Part shown: positions 26,823-38,467 of the stretch, one piece after another
Position numbering within the stretch: the first letter of the stretch is position 1
Layout: the number at the start of each line of letters is the position of its first letter
DNA from: Psoroptes ovis
Lineage: Eukaryota > Arthropoda > Arachnida > Sarcoptiformes > Psoroptidae
Assembly (NCBI GenBank): GCA_002943765.1
Contig: PQWQ01000001.1
Coordinates: forward strand, 558,001-622,000
Direction of reading: 5' to 3'
DNA length: 64,000 nucleotides
The notes under the pieces: model-generated
What the model saw: the letters and a program-made list of their open reading frames with translations, nothing else
What the model was told of the DNA's origin: nothing
Databases searched by the model: none
Program-made: the position numbers and the translations under genes

Positions 26823-29800
26823 TCAATTTTCAAAGATAATAATACCTTCATCATTTGAATAACAATTTTGGCAATGTAATTTATTGTTGCGCACACGAAC
26901 ATCGGTACCGACTGTACCATTGCCTGTTCATAATGAAATGATGAAAAAAAAAAAATGTTTTAAATATTCATGGCGAATGTATTATTATCATTGTTCTCAT
27001 ACCTAATTGAACATTGCAAACAGAACAACGAAAACAATTTATATGATAATACAAAGACAATGATTCGACGACCATCGCTGCACAACCTTTGCCCAATTCA
27101 TCACCACATTTTGAACATTTTTTCTTTCCAGATACCGATAAATATCCTGGACCATTTTTATTCGGTAATAATGGTGGTGCTGGTGGTATTGGTTGTGATT
27201 GTTGTGATGGTTGTGGCGGCTGCTGTTGTTGTTGTTGCAAACGATGTGTAGATTGTCGTAATTCTGCTTCTTGTATAACCCAATGATTGGGATTATAACC
27301 ATTGGCTCCATAACGATTAGTTGCTGGTATACGTTGGGGTACATTATTTAAAATTGGCATCTGTTGCATTGGTATTGGCTGCATAACTTGTGCGTTTACG
27401 TTGCCAGCAGTGAAAGGCTTTGGAGTATAAATACATGAAGAATTTATATGAGTTTGGTTCGAAGGATATAATAATTGTGGTGATGGCGATGGTGATGGAT
27501 GAGGATAATGGATGAATGGCTTCTTGGGTTCATGAAAACTCACCAGGTCATCTCTAACAGGCATTATCATTGTTTCATTACTATTTTTGAAATATAAAAT
27601 TTATTAATTTTTTTAAGGTCAAATAAAAGAAAAAAAATGTTTAACAATACATATTTTCGCGATTATGAAAGAATTGATTTTGATAAACTGGATGCTGCTG
27701 CTGCTGCTGTTGTTGAATATTCACAAGATCATCCGATGATAAGTGTTGTGAAATCGGTGGCGTTTGTATTGATTTAGTAATCTGTACAGGTGGAAGTCCA
27801 ACATCATCAGAAATAGTATGATGATGAAGCGGTATAAAGTTGCCATTGTTTCCTGATTGAATAGAGGAAAGAAAATTTAAATAAATTGATTCGTTCATAG
27901 TAATCTGACTAATTACCATGTACTGATGTTATATTAGAATAATGATCATTCGGATAATTATTAACAATCGAGGGATGCATTATTGATGCATTAACTGGTG
28001 ATGATGTTGATGTTGTCGTAACTGGTTGTATTGGTGGTTGATTTTGATAAATTTGTTGTTGTTGTTGTAATAATTTTTGACTTGCATTTCGTATAGCATC
28101 GGGGTCAGCAATGATTTCGTTGGATGGAACGGTTATATTTTGTTGATTAATCAATATTGGCTGCTGTGTGGAGCCAGCAATATTGTTTGATTGAATCAAT
28201 TGTGGCTGTGATAGTTGCTGCTGTTGTTGTTGTTGGTGAATAGATGTAACATTTTCATAAATATTATTCAGCGATGTTACGGGATCACGCTGTTGTTTAT
28301 GCTCAACATTATTGTTAATAGTTGATTCATCCAGTGATTGTGATTTTTTCGCTGGGGAAATTTGACTTGATTGCTGCTGTTGATGAGATGAATTTTGTCC
28401 CATCGTTTTCGTATTCGTTGCGGTTATGTTGGTGGTTTGTGATTGATCATTTGAATTTGAAACAACATTGTTATTATTATTATTAATGTTGTTTTGTTCT
28501 TGTTTATCTTTGAAATTATAAACAACCGAAGTTGTCGATGGATTTTTACATGTTAAATAATATTGGTCTTCATTATTATTGTTATTTTTGTTTATATTAT
28601 TATTGACTGGTTTGTTATTGTGTTTAGATTTATTATCATTGTTATTATTGTTTGAATTTTTATTCTGTAATGATGAACTGGACACCGAACTGGATGCTGT
28701 CAATACATTTTTCGTTTGTGAATGATTTATACTTGATAATGATTTCGATCTTTCTGCAGCTAATTTTATACGATTCTGTTGCCTTTTACGATTTGCTTCA
28801 GCAGCACGTTTAGCTGCTTCTTCTTCTTGTTTAGCTAATTTTTCAAACGTGTGAAGTTTAGCTTTGAAAGATTTCTCTTGATCGATCCTTAATCTTTCCA
28901 ATTCTTCATCTAAATCTTCATCATCATCATTTTCAAAACTACTGTTTTGCATATATGGTGTATCATCATCATTTCTTGGTGATAGTTGATCATGTGATTG
29001 GTGATGATGATGCGAATGCGGATGACTTGTTTTCCAATCATTTATTGGTACATGAACTTTTTTATTATCATCATTATTAATATCAATATTGGGAGATGTT
29101 GTTTGTCTTTGTGTCTTTTCTTTATGTTGCTGTTCATCATCATTTGTATGATTAATTTTCTTATCACATTGATGTTGATGTTGTTGTTGTTGATGTTGTT
29201 GATCTGATTTAACACTAAATTCTTCTAATAATGATGTATTGAATACAACAATTTCACCAAGACCATTTCTAGAAATTTTTTCCATTTCCATACAATTATA
29301 ATTTGTTGTTTCCATAAAACGATCTAAATTAGTTTTTGATTGTTTTTGTTGATGATCAACATTATCATCCGATCTATTATGTTCATTATTATTGTTATTA
29401 TTATTATTCAATTCCATATTTGGTTGATTATTATTATCAATATGATCATTTGAAATTTCAGAAGAATTATCTAAAATGGAAAAAGTAGAACAAAAAAAAA
29501 ATTAGAATAAAATTTGTATAAAAGATGAAAATTAACATCAAAAATTAATTAATATGCATATGTCTAAATAATGATTAAGGCATATAAATACAAATACTAA
29601 TCATCATTTTTCTGCATTAATTGTTTTCTCTTGATTTGACTAATTTGTTGATAAATAATTGGAAATTTTAATGCAAATAAAAAAATGAATTGGCTTTTAA
29701 TGTAAATGTTTACTTTTATTGCAATAAATAAAGCCTATCATAACAATTGAAATTGACAGAAAAAAATAGAAATAGTTTTTGATGATATCACCTGAGTAAC

Positions 29801-30961
29801 GATCAAAATATGTAACAATCAAGTTTATCATCAAAAAAATAAATGTAATAAAATCATGAGAAATTTTAATATAACTCATTAAATTTGGCAAAAATATAAA
29901 TGAAAAAAACAAACATTATGACTAACCATTTGTTGTTTGTGACAAATATTCTTCTGTTGTTGTTGTTGTTGTTTGTGATACTACTGACAAATAATTAATA
30001 TTTAAATCAACATCAACATCATCAACATTAACATTTTCCAAATCTGGATCAATATATTTATGTAAATTATAGCCAATCCTGGCACCTGACTTAGCTTTTT
30101 CATTTAATATTTCTGAAAATGTTTTCGTTTTACGATTAGGATTACGTGGTAATGTTTCATCTGAAAATAAAAATTTAAGGAGAAAAAGAAAAGAAGAAGG
30201 GAATTATTAATGAATTACATTAGAAATTCAAATAAGATAATGGTAATAATAATAATAATGATGATGAAGTGAAAAAATGCAAAAATGGAAACATGGCTAC
30301 ATTTTATGCATGTGTGTATTATATGCAACTACATACAACTACAAACCTTCAGAATGATTTTTAGTCAATTTACGTTTAGATTTCCAACTCATTAAATTAT
30401 TTTGCCATTCTTCTTCAACTTCTTTGATCTTTTCTTTTGTTATCTTTTCTTCTTCAGCTAATTTTATTTGTTCTACAGCCTTTTGGTATGGAAAAAGAAA
30501 AGGAAAAAGAAAAATGAATAATCATAATTATGAAAATGGTAAAAAAACAATAATCATAAAAATTAATATTTTCATTTTTATCAAAACATTTAAATAATAA
30601 AAAAAATCTCATAATTATTTACCGTTTTTGAAAGTTCATTTTTTTGTATTTTTACAAATTGTAACGGATCTATTGGTGGTGCTTTTATTTCAGGTCGTAT
30701 TACTGCCGATACACGATGTGTTGTTATACAACCAATCGGTGGTGGCAGATGTGGCAATGATGATGTACTATGATTGCTATGATTATTGGCGTTATTGTTG
30801 TGATTGTGATTATTTGTGCGATTTTTATCACCATTCAAACTGCCATTGGTCGATGAATTATCTGAATCTTCGGATGATTCAATCGAATCTGATGATCGAT
30901 ATGATTCTTTAGTCCAGCTTCCAGCACGTTCGGAAGCGTTTCGTGCCATTGTTGACAACAT
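26823..30961 (-). CDS. LIM-domain protein of the LIMCH1/LMO7 (smallish) family
   Basis: Exons in transcript order: 30961-30623, 30479-30347, 30160-29927, 29470-27917, 27852-27651, 27580-27003, 26923-26823; all phases agree, giving 1,046 residues. Residues about 95-155 (DPLQFVKIQKNELSK, EQIKLAEEEK, EEEWQNNLMSWKSKRK) match the conserved region of vertebrate LMO7 and LIMCH1. A charged helical stretch (EELERLRIDQEKSFKAKLHT onward) lies near 420-480. A C-terminal LIM domain (about 976-1034) has all eight zinc ligands (CSKC, HINC, CSVC, CQNC) and is split by the last intron. Family members link actomyosin and cell junctions; that role is inferred. Vertebrate relatives carry an N-terminal CH domain and LMO7 a PDZ domain; I see neither, so this may be a short isoform or upstream exons are missed. 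The middle is Q/N-rich low-complexity sequence. Confidence 0.85.
29471..29926 (-). other. 456-bp intron of the LIM gene
   Basis: Bounded on the - strand by a gttagt donor at 29926 and a ttttag acceptor before 29470. It contains only AT-rich sequence; the 71-codon reading frame in it is low complexity. Confidence 0.6.
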
Positions 30962-33220
30962 TTATGGAAATGAATTTTGGTTTTCGTTCTTTCTTAATTA
31001 TTTCATTTAAAAATTTTGACGCTTATTTTATCGTTTATTTTTCAATTCTTGTTTGTTCTTCACTGAAATAAATGAGAAAACTGGAAGAAAAATGAAGCGA
31101 AAATTTACCAGTTATCATGAAACACTTTGAATGTTGACAATGTTTGTTTATCGATGAAAATTTTTGTCGTCCACTGACCACCACTAATATTCGAGAAATA
31201 ATAAAAAAAAATCACAAAACAATGAAGAGACAAAGGTCATTTGATTTTCAAAAAAAAAAAAAAAAACAAAAATGGTGTCTAAATATATAAATGAATGGAA
31301 AATCTTAACTATTCAATTCATCAAATGATTACGAATCTTATCATCAACAAATGAATGAATTAGTGAATGAATGGATGAATGAATGAATGAATGTGACCAC
31401 AAAACATTTGAATAATAAAACAAATAAAAGAATTTTTCTTATTTTTTCTTCTTTACTTTACTTTTTTCGCATTTAAATTGAATGGTTGATTGGTTAGTCA
31501 TTGAAACAATCAAAGAAAGAAAAAAAAACAAGAAATAATTACAATAATAACAATAATGATGATAATAATATGCACACAAACAAACAAACAAACACAGAAA
31601 AAACAGGCTTTGAAAATTTGAATTTGATGACAAAAATTAAACTTTTTAAAAATTAAAATTTAAAATTATTATTATTGTTTTGATTATCCATAATCATAAG
31701 TAGTGACACTTGATTGATGATATGATTTGAAATTCTGTTATTGTTATTAGTGTTGTTGTTTTTTTCGGGCTGTTTGGTTGTTGTTGTTGTTGTTACTATG
31801 ACAGAAAAAAAAATTTTGATTGTTTTTCATGATTTCTTGATTTTTTATGATTATTATTATTATCATTAATCAAACCATACAGTTATATTTAATCAAGAAA
31901 TCAAATGTATTTATTTCTCAAAATAATTATTATTTAATGACACATTAATTTTTTTTTTGGAAAAATCAATTCAAACCTTCTGTCATTAATAACCTGTTAT
32001 AAATAAATAAATAAATAAATGAATAAAAAAATAAAATTAAAATTAAATTAGAATTAATTATACGAAATGAATGAATTTGAATGGATGGAAATTTTGATTG
32101 TAAAATAATCAGTTGAAAAATCAAACAAAGACGTAATAAAAAATTAATGAAATCATAAAAAACAATAATAAAACGAGAGAGAGAGATAACATCACCAAAA
32201 TAATGATTATGATCACAGCTGTCATCAACAGAGCTGTCAACGAGAATTGAATGGAAATTGAAATGGAAGAAAAAATGATGCAAATAAGCGCAAACAAATG
32301 TCATAACAAAATCAAAATCAAGACAGTAAAGTAAATCGCTTTATTTCCATCATTTTTCGGTCATATAATTTTAATTAGAAACAAATCGTTCAATTTTCCA
32401 AACATTGAATCGACATGAATAAATGTTTTGATTTTGAAAATTTGGATTTTTTCAAATAAAAAATCTTAAAATTTGACCACACACACACACACACACGCAC
32501 ACACGAATCCAGAACAATATCTTTGAAATATATTCAATTATTTTTGAAGTAAAAAAAAAGATGAAAAACAAAGCCAGAATTTAGATCAAATCAAAACGGA
32601 AAAAATGGTGAAAAAATAAATAAATAAATAGAACACGATTGAAACAAAAACAAAAAAAAAAAAAAACAATACAAAAATAATATCTGAAAAAACACCTGTT
32701 GCTTCATTAAATAATAATAATAATGATGATAATAAGAAAAGCAGATAGATAAGAAAACGGATGATGCTAACAACAACAAACACAAATGAATGTAAGTAAA
32801 ACAAAAATAAATTGAATAAACAGATGAATGAATGAATAATGTTAATAGTATTGAATTGAATTAAATAAGACAAATAGTGAAAAAACAATGAATTTCATGA
32901 TGTTGTATGCAAGATACGCAGGCACACACAAAAGGTACGGATAAACATTTGTATACAGTTATACGAGCATTTTTGTACTTTTATATATGCATATGAATAT
33001 AATGGAATTGAAACAAATCAAGTAGCAAATATGCCAAAATTAATTTCTGATTTAAAATTGATCAAAATCTTTGAAAATTGATAATTTCAATTAACTTTGA
33101 ATCTCAATTGTTCTTCGAAAACATTGAAAATCAATCTAAAAATTTTCAAGGATCAATGAATGGAAAATTAATATAAAAAAAAAACCTTGTGGTAAATGGT
33201 AAAAGAAAATAATTGAAAAT
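30962..33220. other. Upstream region of the LIM gene, no gene seen
   Basis: 2.3 kb between the LIM gene start codon and the 5' LTR of the Copia element. It contains A-rich tracts, (GAAT)n near 31374-31392, (AATA)n near 31998-32020 and (CA)n at about 32477-32504. It probably includes the LIM gene promoter and 5' UTR, but I cannot place them. Confidence 0.5.
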
Positions 33221-33560
33221 TGTTGATGTGTCGATTGCACATTAATCATCAACACATTTGAACTCATTAGTCAGATGTGTTTAACATTGATTTTCACATT
33301 GGCTTTAATCGCATATATAAAGAGTCGATTGTTGGTCGAAGAGAAGAGTTTAAGGTTTTTGATCAAATCGATCACTCAATCATCACCATCACCATCAACA
33401 CAATTATTTATATTTATTTATTTACATTTGTCAAATTATTACCATTCTAAATTGTATTTATTATTATCATCTATTTAATTGTCATTTTATACTGTCGTTT
33501 TTACTCTGCTGGTTTTATATCAAAATATTATCATTAAATTATTTACAAAATTAATCAACA
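33221..33560 (+). repeat. 5' LTR of the Copia element
   Basis: 340 bp, TG...CA ends with a TGTTGA/TCAACA short inverted repeat. By direct reading I find no difference from the 3' LTR at 37447-37786 (constant offset 4,226). Confidence 0.95.
33314..33320 (+). promoter_or_regulatory. TATA-like box in the 5' LTR
   Basis: TATATAA followed by AGAGTC, 93 bp into the LTR, is the likely core promoter of the element. The same site recurs in the 3' LTR at 37540-37546, where it could drive outward transcription into flanking DNA. Confidence 0.5.
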
Positions 33561-33572
33561 GGTTATGGACTC
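33561..33572 (+). promoter_or_regulatory. Primer binding site, initiator-tRNA half-molecule type
   Basis: GGTTATGGACTC directly follows the 5' LTR. GGTTATGG is complementary to the anticodon loop region of initiator tRNA-Met, the unusual internal primer used by Drosophila copia (its site starts GGTTATGGGCCC). The match weakens after eight bases. The gag start codon (33565-33567) lies within this site. Confidence 0.6.
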
Positions 33573-36500
33573 TTTCACGAACCGCATCACTGTATTGACA
33601 TCCTTGTCCTATGCTCGCTGGTCAAATGAAATTATTGCCGCGTTGGAATCGAAACAACTTTTTGAATATGTATCTACTGATATCGAGGAAGCAAAATTTA
33701 ACAAACAGTCAGATGCTTCGGCAAAATTGATTTTATACAATTCCATTGACGACGAAAATTATCAACGAATTCGGACATGTACGACCGCGAAGCAAATCTA
33801 TGAAAGTTTGCACGAGTACCATCGAGGTTCCAAAATGGAACAATTAGAAAAATTATACAATCGATTTCATACGATTAAGTGGGACAACGACGTAAACCAA
33901 TTTTTCTCGACGATACGATCAATTGCGGCTGACTTGAATAATTACGGACGAAAAATCACTGACGAAGAATTGTGTACAAAAATATTGGCTATTTTGCCAA
34001 TCGAATATGATTCGGTGATAACCAGCGTATCTGGACTTAAGAAAAGTAACATCAAAGTTTCGCTCAATTTATTAGAGTCAATGGTGCAAGAACGACATGA
34101 TCGTATTGACAAAGAAAACCGGTCAACGACAAATGAAGATGATAATCGACGAAAGAATGATAATTTGACGAAAAATGTTTTGGGCATGGCCAAACGCAAG
34201 AATGTAGTGCGTTGTTATCATTGCCACAAAGTTGGCCATATTAAACGAAATTGCCCAAGGTTGAAGAATGGTGATGATGGTGATCGAAGAAAACCAAATG
34301 CATCGAAACCCACAAGCTCGAAGTTATTGATGGCGGTTAATTCGAGGAAGTCGAACCATGGGGACGTGGTCAAACCGATGACGAGAAATGATGGTTATGA
34401 AAGGTTTCTCATATTTGCAGACAATGGCTCAAGCCAACACGTTCTTAATGAGAGACGATATTTCTCAGAGGTGAGACCAGTCGATGAAGACGAATTATTG
34501 TCTCCTGGTGGTGCTCTTAAAGCATCTGGTATCGGTAATGTTGAATTTCAAGTTCATGATGGTACAAATTGGCGTGATATTGAACTGAGTAATGTTCTGT
34601 TATGTGAAGATTCGCCAATGAACTTATTATCGATTGGTCGACTGTCCAGAAATGAAGGGGTTACATTTGGTGGTGATCTTGATCATTTTATTATTTATCA
34701 GTATGGTGAGCCAATTATATATTCTGATGCGTCTCAAGAATATGAAAATGTCTGGGAAGTTCGAGCACGATTCCCCAAACGTAGATTGGTAATGTCAGCC
34801 TTATTAACCAATATGTCGACGTGGCATGAACGATTCAACCATGTAAACAAGCGAACGCTGGCTTCAATGTCGAACCGTGAATTAGTGGCGGGTATGCCCG
34901 ATAAATTGAATGATGACATGGGCTTTTGCCAGGGCTGTTGTAATGGTAAGATGGTTGAATCGGGACATCCGTTGGTCCAGAATAAGATGCACGCAGATGC
35001 TGGTGAGTTCATGCATTTAGACATTGGTGGCTATATGCAGGTGCCATCGATACACCTGAACCGATATTTTATGATCGCTGTTGATGATAAATCTGGTTAC
35101 ATTAAGATCAATTTTATGCGAGACCGAGCTGAAGTATTGTGCAAATTCAAACGATTGGTGAATGAAGTCAAGCTCGAGACTGGTAACCAGATTAGATGCA
35201 TACGTAGTGATTGTGGTACGGAGTTTACATCCAATAGTTTTCAACGACTATTGAACGATCATGGCATCTTACATCAACGTGCGACTGTGGGTACTCCACA
35301 GCAGAACGGTAAAGCCGAACGTAATATTCGTACGATTACCGAGCACGCAACAGCTTCATTAGTGAATAAGAATTTACCGAAGTTCCTTTGGGACGAGGCG
35401 GTTAATCAAGCTGTGTATACGCATAATCGCGTGCTGAATAGTTCTGGCATTATTCCATATACCGTCTGGTTCGGGCGAAAGCCCAACGTATCGCATTTAC
35501 GTATTTTTGGTTCAACTGGTGAAATGCTGGTGAAACAGGCGAACAAATTTGAATCAAAAACGGTGCCTGTGATATTGGTTGGTTACGAAGGAGAATCGAT
35601 TTACCGATGTTATCTGAAGAAATCACGATGTATTGAATTATCATCTTCGGTAAAATGGAATGAACAACCAAGTGTTCAATTTAGTATTGTTAAACAATCA
35701 TCAAATGAACCAGCTGTTGATACGAATGTTACACCAAATATGATTGATGAACCAAAAGCTGATGATGTTAAAAATGATGATGCTATCGATCAGCAACCAG
35801 TGAGTAATGAAACAGGGGAGCCAGGTACTAGTCAACCGAAACGAGGGCGACCCTTGGGTGCCAAAAACCGACAGTACAAAGTTAATATTGATCGTTTGCA
35901 ATCGTTGCGTCGTCTTGCTGGTTTTGTTGGCTGTCCAAAGTCGTATAATGATGCTGTGAACAGTGCTGAGTCCGATAAATGGATACAATCAATGAACGTG
36001 GAATACAAAGCACTGATTGAAAATGATACGTGGACCTTGGTCCCGAGACCTAGTGACGAGACTGTAATATCCGTCAAATGGTTGTACAGCATCAAAGACG
36101 ATGGACGATACAAGAGCCGTCTTGTGGCTAGAGGTTTCGAAGCAAACGACAGCGATTTAAATTACTATGCACCAGTCGTGAATGCTGATATCATTCGATT
36201 AGTTTTTAGCTTGATCGCATCATTTGACATGACAATGATCCAATTTGATGTATCTACCGCGTTTTTAAATGGTTTTATTGATCATAATGTATATATTGAA
36301 CAACCGGTTGGCTATAATGATGGTAGTGATAAAGTGTGTAAATTGAAACGTGGATTGTATGGACTACGTGAAAGTCCGCAAGCTTGGAACAAGCGTTTCA
36401 ACGAAATTATTGTGAAATATGGTTTTAACGTCTCGAATTATGATTCCTGTTTTTACTATAAATTAACTAATGACGATTTTACAATGGTAATTCTTTATGT

Positions 36501-37452
36501 AGACGATGGTATTATTTGTTCGACGAAACCTGATTTACCTGAAAAAATATTTAATTATTTGAACAAGCACTTTAAAGTCAACAAAATATCATCAAACATT
36601 TACGTTGGATTCGAATACAAACGAAATCGTCAAAATCGACAAATATTATTATGCCAATCGAAATACACAATGAATAAGTTAAAACAGTTTTTAATGGATC
36701 AAAGTAAACCGATGGATTCCCCTTGTTCAATGGACGATTTGTATATTGATTCCCCAAAAGATGGTGATTATCCTTATCGTCAGGCAATTGGATCGATGAT
36801 GTATCTGGCATACAAAACAAGGCCTGATATATGTTATATTGTGTCTACATTGGCTCGATTTGTGGAACAACCTACCGCATTACATGTTGTAGCAGTCAAA
36901 CGCGTGTGGCGTTATTTAAAATCAACTATCAATACTGGTATTGTATTAGGCGGCCAACAGCAATTAACATTAACAGCTTATTCTGACGCTGATCTTGCTG
37001 GTCGCAAGAACGATCGTAAAACAACTTCGGGTTACGTAGTAATGGTAAATGGGCCAATCATTTGGAAATCTAAAGCGCAGAAAATGATCGTCGATAATAC
37101 AGCTGAAGCTGAATTCATAGCGGCAGGAATGTGTTCCAAAGAAATGCGATTTATCATGAATGTATTAAGCGAATTGAAGTTAGCAATCGATCGGCCAATA
37201 TTATTTATAGACAATCTATCGACCATCGCCCAAATTAACCAAATAGACATTCCATCGAAATTGAAACATATTGCGATTAAATATCATATGATTCGACAAT
37301 TGGTTAAAGATGAAATTATACAAATTGAATGGGTCGAATCGAATAAACAAATGGCTGATTGGTTTACTAAACCTTTGACTATTGCTAAACATCATTTAAT
37401 GTTACGTTTATGGCAAATGGATGAAAATGTACAATCGACAGGGGAGTGTTGA
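33565..37452 (+). CDS. Copia Gag-Pol polyprotein
   Basis: 1,295 residues in one frame. Gag (1-about 210) ends in a CCHC zinc knuckle (C217, C220, H225, C230). The protease motif is D286-N-G-S-S. Integrase has the HHCC finger (H421, H426, C455, C458) and catalytic D486, D549, E585 with 35 residues between the last two. Reverse transcriptase has FDVSTAFLNG (894-903) and the YVDD catalytic box (978-981). RNase H carries D1141, E1181 and D1216. The ATG overlaps the primer binding site, and the TGA stop lies 4 bp inside the 3' LTR. There is no frameshift or stop between gag and pol. It would be processed by its own protease in cytoplasmic particles, with cDNA inserted into chromosomes by the integrase. 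Confidence 0.95.
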   Translation: MDSFTNRITVLTSLSYARWSNEIIAALESKQLFEYVSTDIEEAKFNKQSDASAKLILYNSIDDENYQRIRTCTTAKQIYESLHEYHRGSKMEQLEKLYNRFHTIKWDNDVNQFFSTIRSIAADLNNYGRKITDEELCTKILAILPIEYDSVITSVSGLKKSNIKVSLNLLESMVQERHDRIDKENRSTTNEDDNRRKNDNLTKNVLGMAKRKNVVRCYHCHKVGHIKRNCPRLKNGDDGDRRKPNASKPTSSKLLMAVNSRKSNHGDVVKPMTRNDGYERFLIFADNGSSQHVLNERRYFSEVRPVDEDELLSPGGALKASGIGNVEFQVHDGTNWRDIELSNVLLCEDSPMNLLSIGRLSRNEGVTFGGDLDHFIIYQYGEPIIYSDASQEYENVWEVRARFPKRRLVMSALLTNMSTWHERFNHVNKRTLASMSNRELVAGMPDKLNDDMGFCQGCCNGKMVESGHPLVQNKMHADAGEFMHLDIGGYMQVPSIHLNRYFMIAVDDKSGYIKINFMRDRAEVLCKFKRLVNEVKLETGNQIRCIRSDCGTEFTSNSFQRLLNDHGILHQRATVGTPQQNGKAERNIRTITEHATASLVNKNLPKFLWDEAVNQAVYTHNRVLNSSGIIPYTVWFGRKPNVSHLRIFGSTGEMLVKQANKFESKTVPVILVGYEGESIYRCYLKKSRCIELSSSVKWNEQPSVQFSIVKQSSNEPAVDTNVTPNMIDEPKADDVKNDDAIDQQPVSNETGEPGTSQPKRGRPLGAKNRQYKVNIDRLQSLRRLAGFVGCPKSYNDAVNSAESDKWIQSMNVEYKALIENDTWTLVPRPSDETVISVKWLYSIKDDGRYKSRLVARGFEANDSDLNYYAPVVNADIIRLVFSLIASFDMTMIQFDVSTAFLNGFIDHNVYIEQPVGYNDGSDKVCKLKRGLYGLRESPQAWNKRFNEIIVKYGFNVSNYDSCFYYKLTNDDFTMVILYVDDGIICSTKPDLPEKIFNYLNKHFKVNKISSNIYVGFEYKRNRQNRQILLCQSKYTMNKLKQFLMDQSKPMDSPCSMDDLYIDSPKDGDYPYRQAIGSMMYLAYKTRPDICYIVSTLARFVEQPTALHVVAVKRVWRYLKSTINTGIVLGGQQQLTLTAYSDADLAGRKNDRKTTSGYVVMVNGPIIWKSKAQKMIVDNTAEAEFIAAGMCSKEMRFIMNVLSELKLAIDRPILFIDNLSTIAQINQIDIPSKLKHIAIKYHMIRQLVKDEIIQIEWVESNKQMADWFTKPLTIAKHHLMLRLWQMDENVQSTGEC
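37440..37446 (+). promoter_or_regulatory. Polypurine tract of the Copia element
   Basis: AGGGGAG lies immediately before the TG of the 3' LTR, the expected place for plus-strand primer formation. It is also coding (the end of gag-pol, residues TGE). Confidence 0.8.
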
Positions 37453-37786
37453 TGTGTCGATTGCACATTAATCATCAACACATTTGAACTCATTAGTCAG
37501 ATGTGTTTAACATTGATTTTCACATTGGCTTTAATCGCATATATAAAGAGTCGATTGTTGGTCGAAGAGAAGAGTTTAAGGTTTTTGATCAAATCGATCA
37601 CTCAATCATCACCATCACCATCAACACAATTATTTATATTTATTTATTTACATTTGTCAAATTATTACCATTCTAAATTGTATTTATTATTATCATCTAT
37701 TTAATTGTCATTTTATACTGTCGTTTTTACTCTGCTGGTTTTATATCAAAATATTATCATTAAATTATTTACAAAATTAATCAACA
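37447..37786 (+). repeat. 3' LTR of the Copia element
   Basis: 340-bp direct repeat of 33221-33560, same TG...CA ends, followed by the AAAAT target duplication (37787-37791). Its first bases include the gag-pol stop codon (37450-37452). Confidence 0.95.
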
Positions 37787-38467
37787 AAAATCAACACCCG
37801 TTAATATATTTTTGTGTTTTGCCACAATTATCGTTGAACAACAATTATGAAAGCAATAATAATCATTATTGAGGAAATATGGTTTTTGCATAATTGATTT
37901 CAATTGAAATGTTTGTTTGAAATTGATCTTTTTTTTGTCACACATAGATACACACACAAATACACAAATAAACAAATATGTATGTAAAAATAGACAAATG
38001 TAAAGGAGAAAAAAAGAAAATTAAATTACCACAAGCAATCTATCAAGCAAGTATTGATTGTCGATGCTTGTCAATGATTTAAATCATATTTTGTGAGCCA
38101 CAATCGTCATCAAAATATTTGGTCACCATTGACTTTTGTCTAGAAAACACTTGAAGAACAATCATTAATCTTCGTTTGTCGCTTTTAAGTTAAAGAACAA
38201 TCATTTATTTTGTATGGAATCATCAAACAACATTGTATCAGACGATTAATTTGAAAGGATGTTACACAAACATTTATCATACACATTTCATCGATATTAT
38301 CCATATCATTATCAACAACAACAACAACTATTATTGAGATGCATTTGTTATTTGCAGTATTCAATGATGATGATGATATAATCATTAATTTTTATTTATT
38401 TTCAATTCAAATAATACAAATAACAATGATAATCATTGTAAGAAAATGATCATCATCAAATATCTAA
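37787..38467. other. Spacer between the Copia and Tc5-like elements, no gene seen
   Basis: About 680 bp of AT-rich DNA including the Copia target duplication and the left TAA target copy of the next element (38465-38467). No coding frame or RNA gene is recognised. Confidence 0.6.

Larger units (their letters stand above)
33221..37786 (+). mobile_element. Complete Copia-type LTR retrotransposon
   Basis: 4,566 bp with two 340-bp LTRs that look identical, each beginning TGTTGA and ending TCAACA. A 5-bp target duplication AAAAT flanks it (33216-33220 and 37787-37791). A tRNA-type primer site follows the 5' LTR and a purine tract precedes the 3' LTR. One uninterrupted gag-pol frame has domain order Gag, protease, integrase, reverse transcriptase, RNase H, the Copia (Ty1) order. 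Identical LTRs plus an open frame indicate a recent insertion that could still be active. The coding part is visibly richer in G+C than its surroundings. Confidence 0.95.

Noticed and set aside
26970..27344. + and - strand frames overlapping the LIM exon
   Set aside because: Shadows of the LIM gene; the LIM domain ligands fix the real frame.
33275..33478. 67-codon frame in each LTR (also 37501-37704)
   Set aside because: Identical because the LTRs are identical; no known Copia LTR-encoded protein and the TATA-like box lies inside the frame.
33942..37250. Multiple - strand frames within the Copia element
   Set aside because: Shadows of the intact gag-pol frame.
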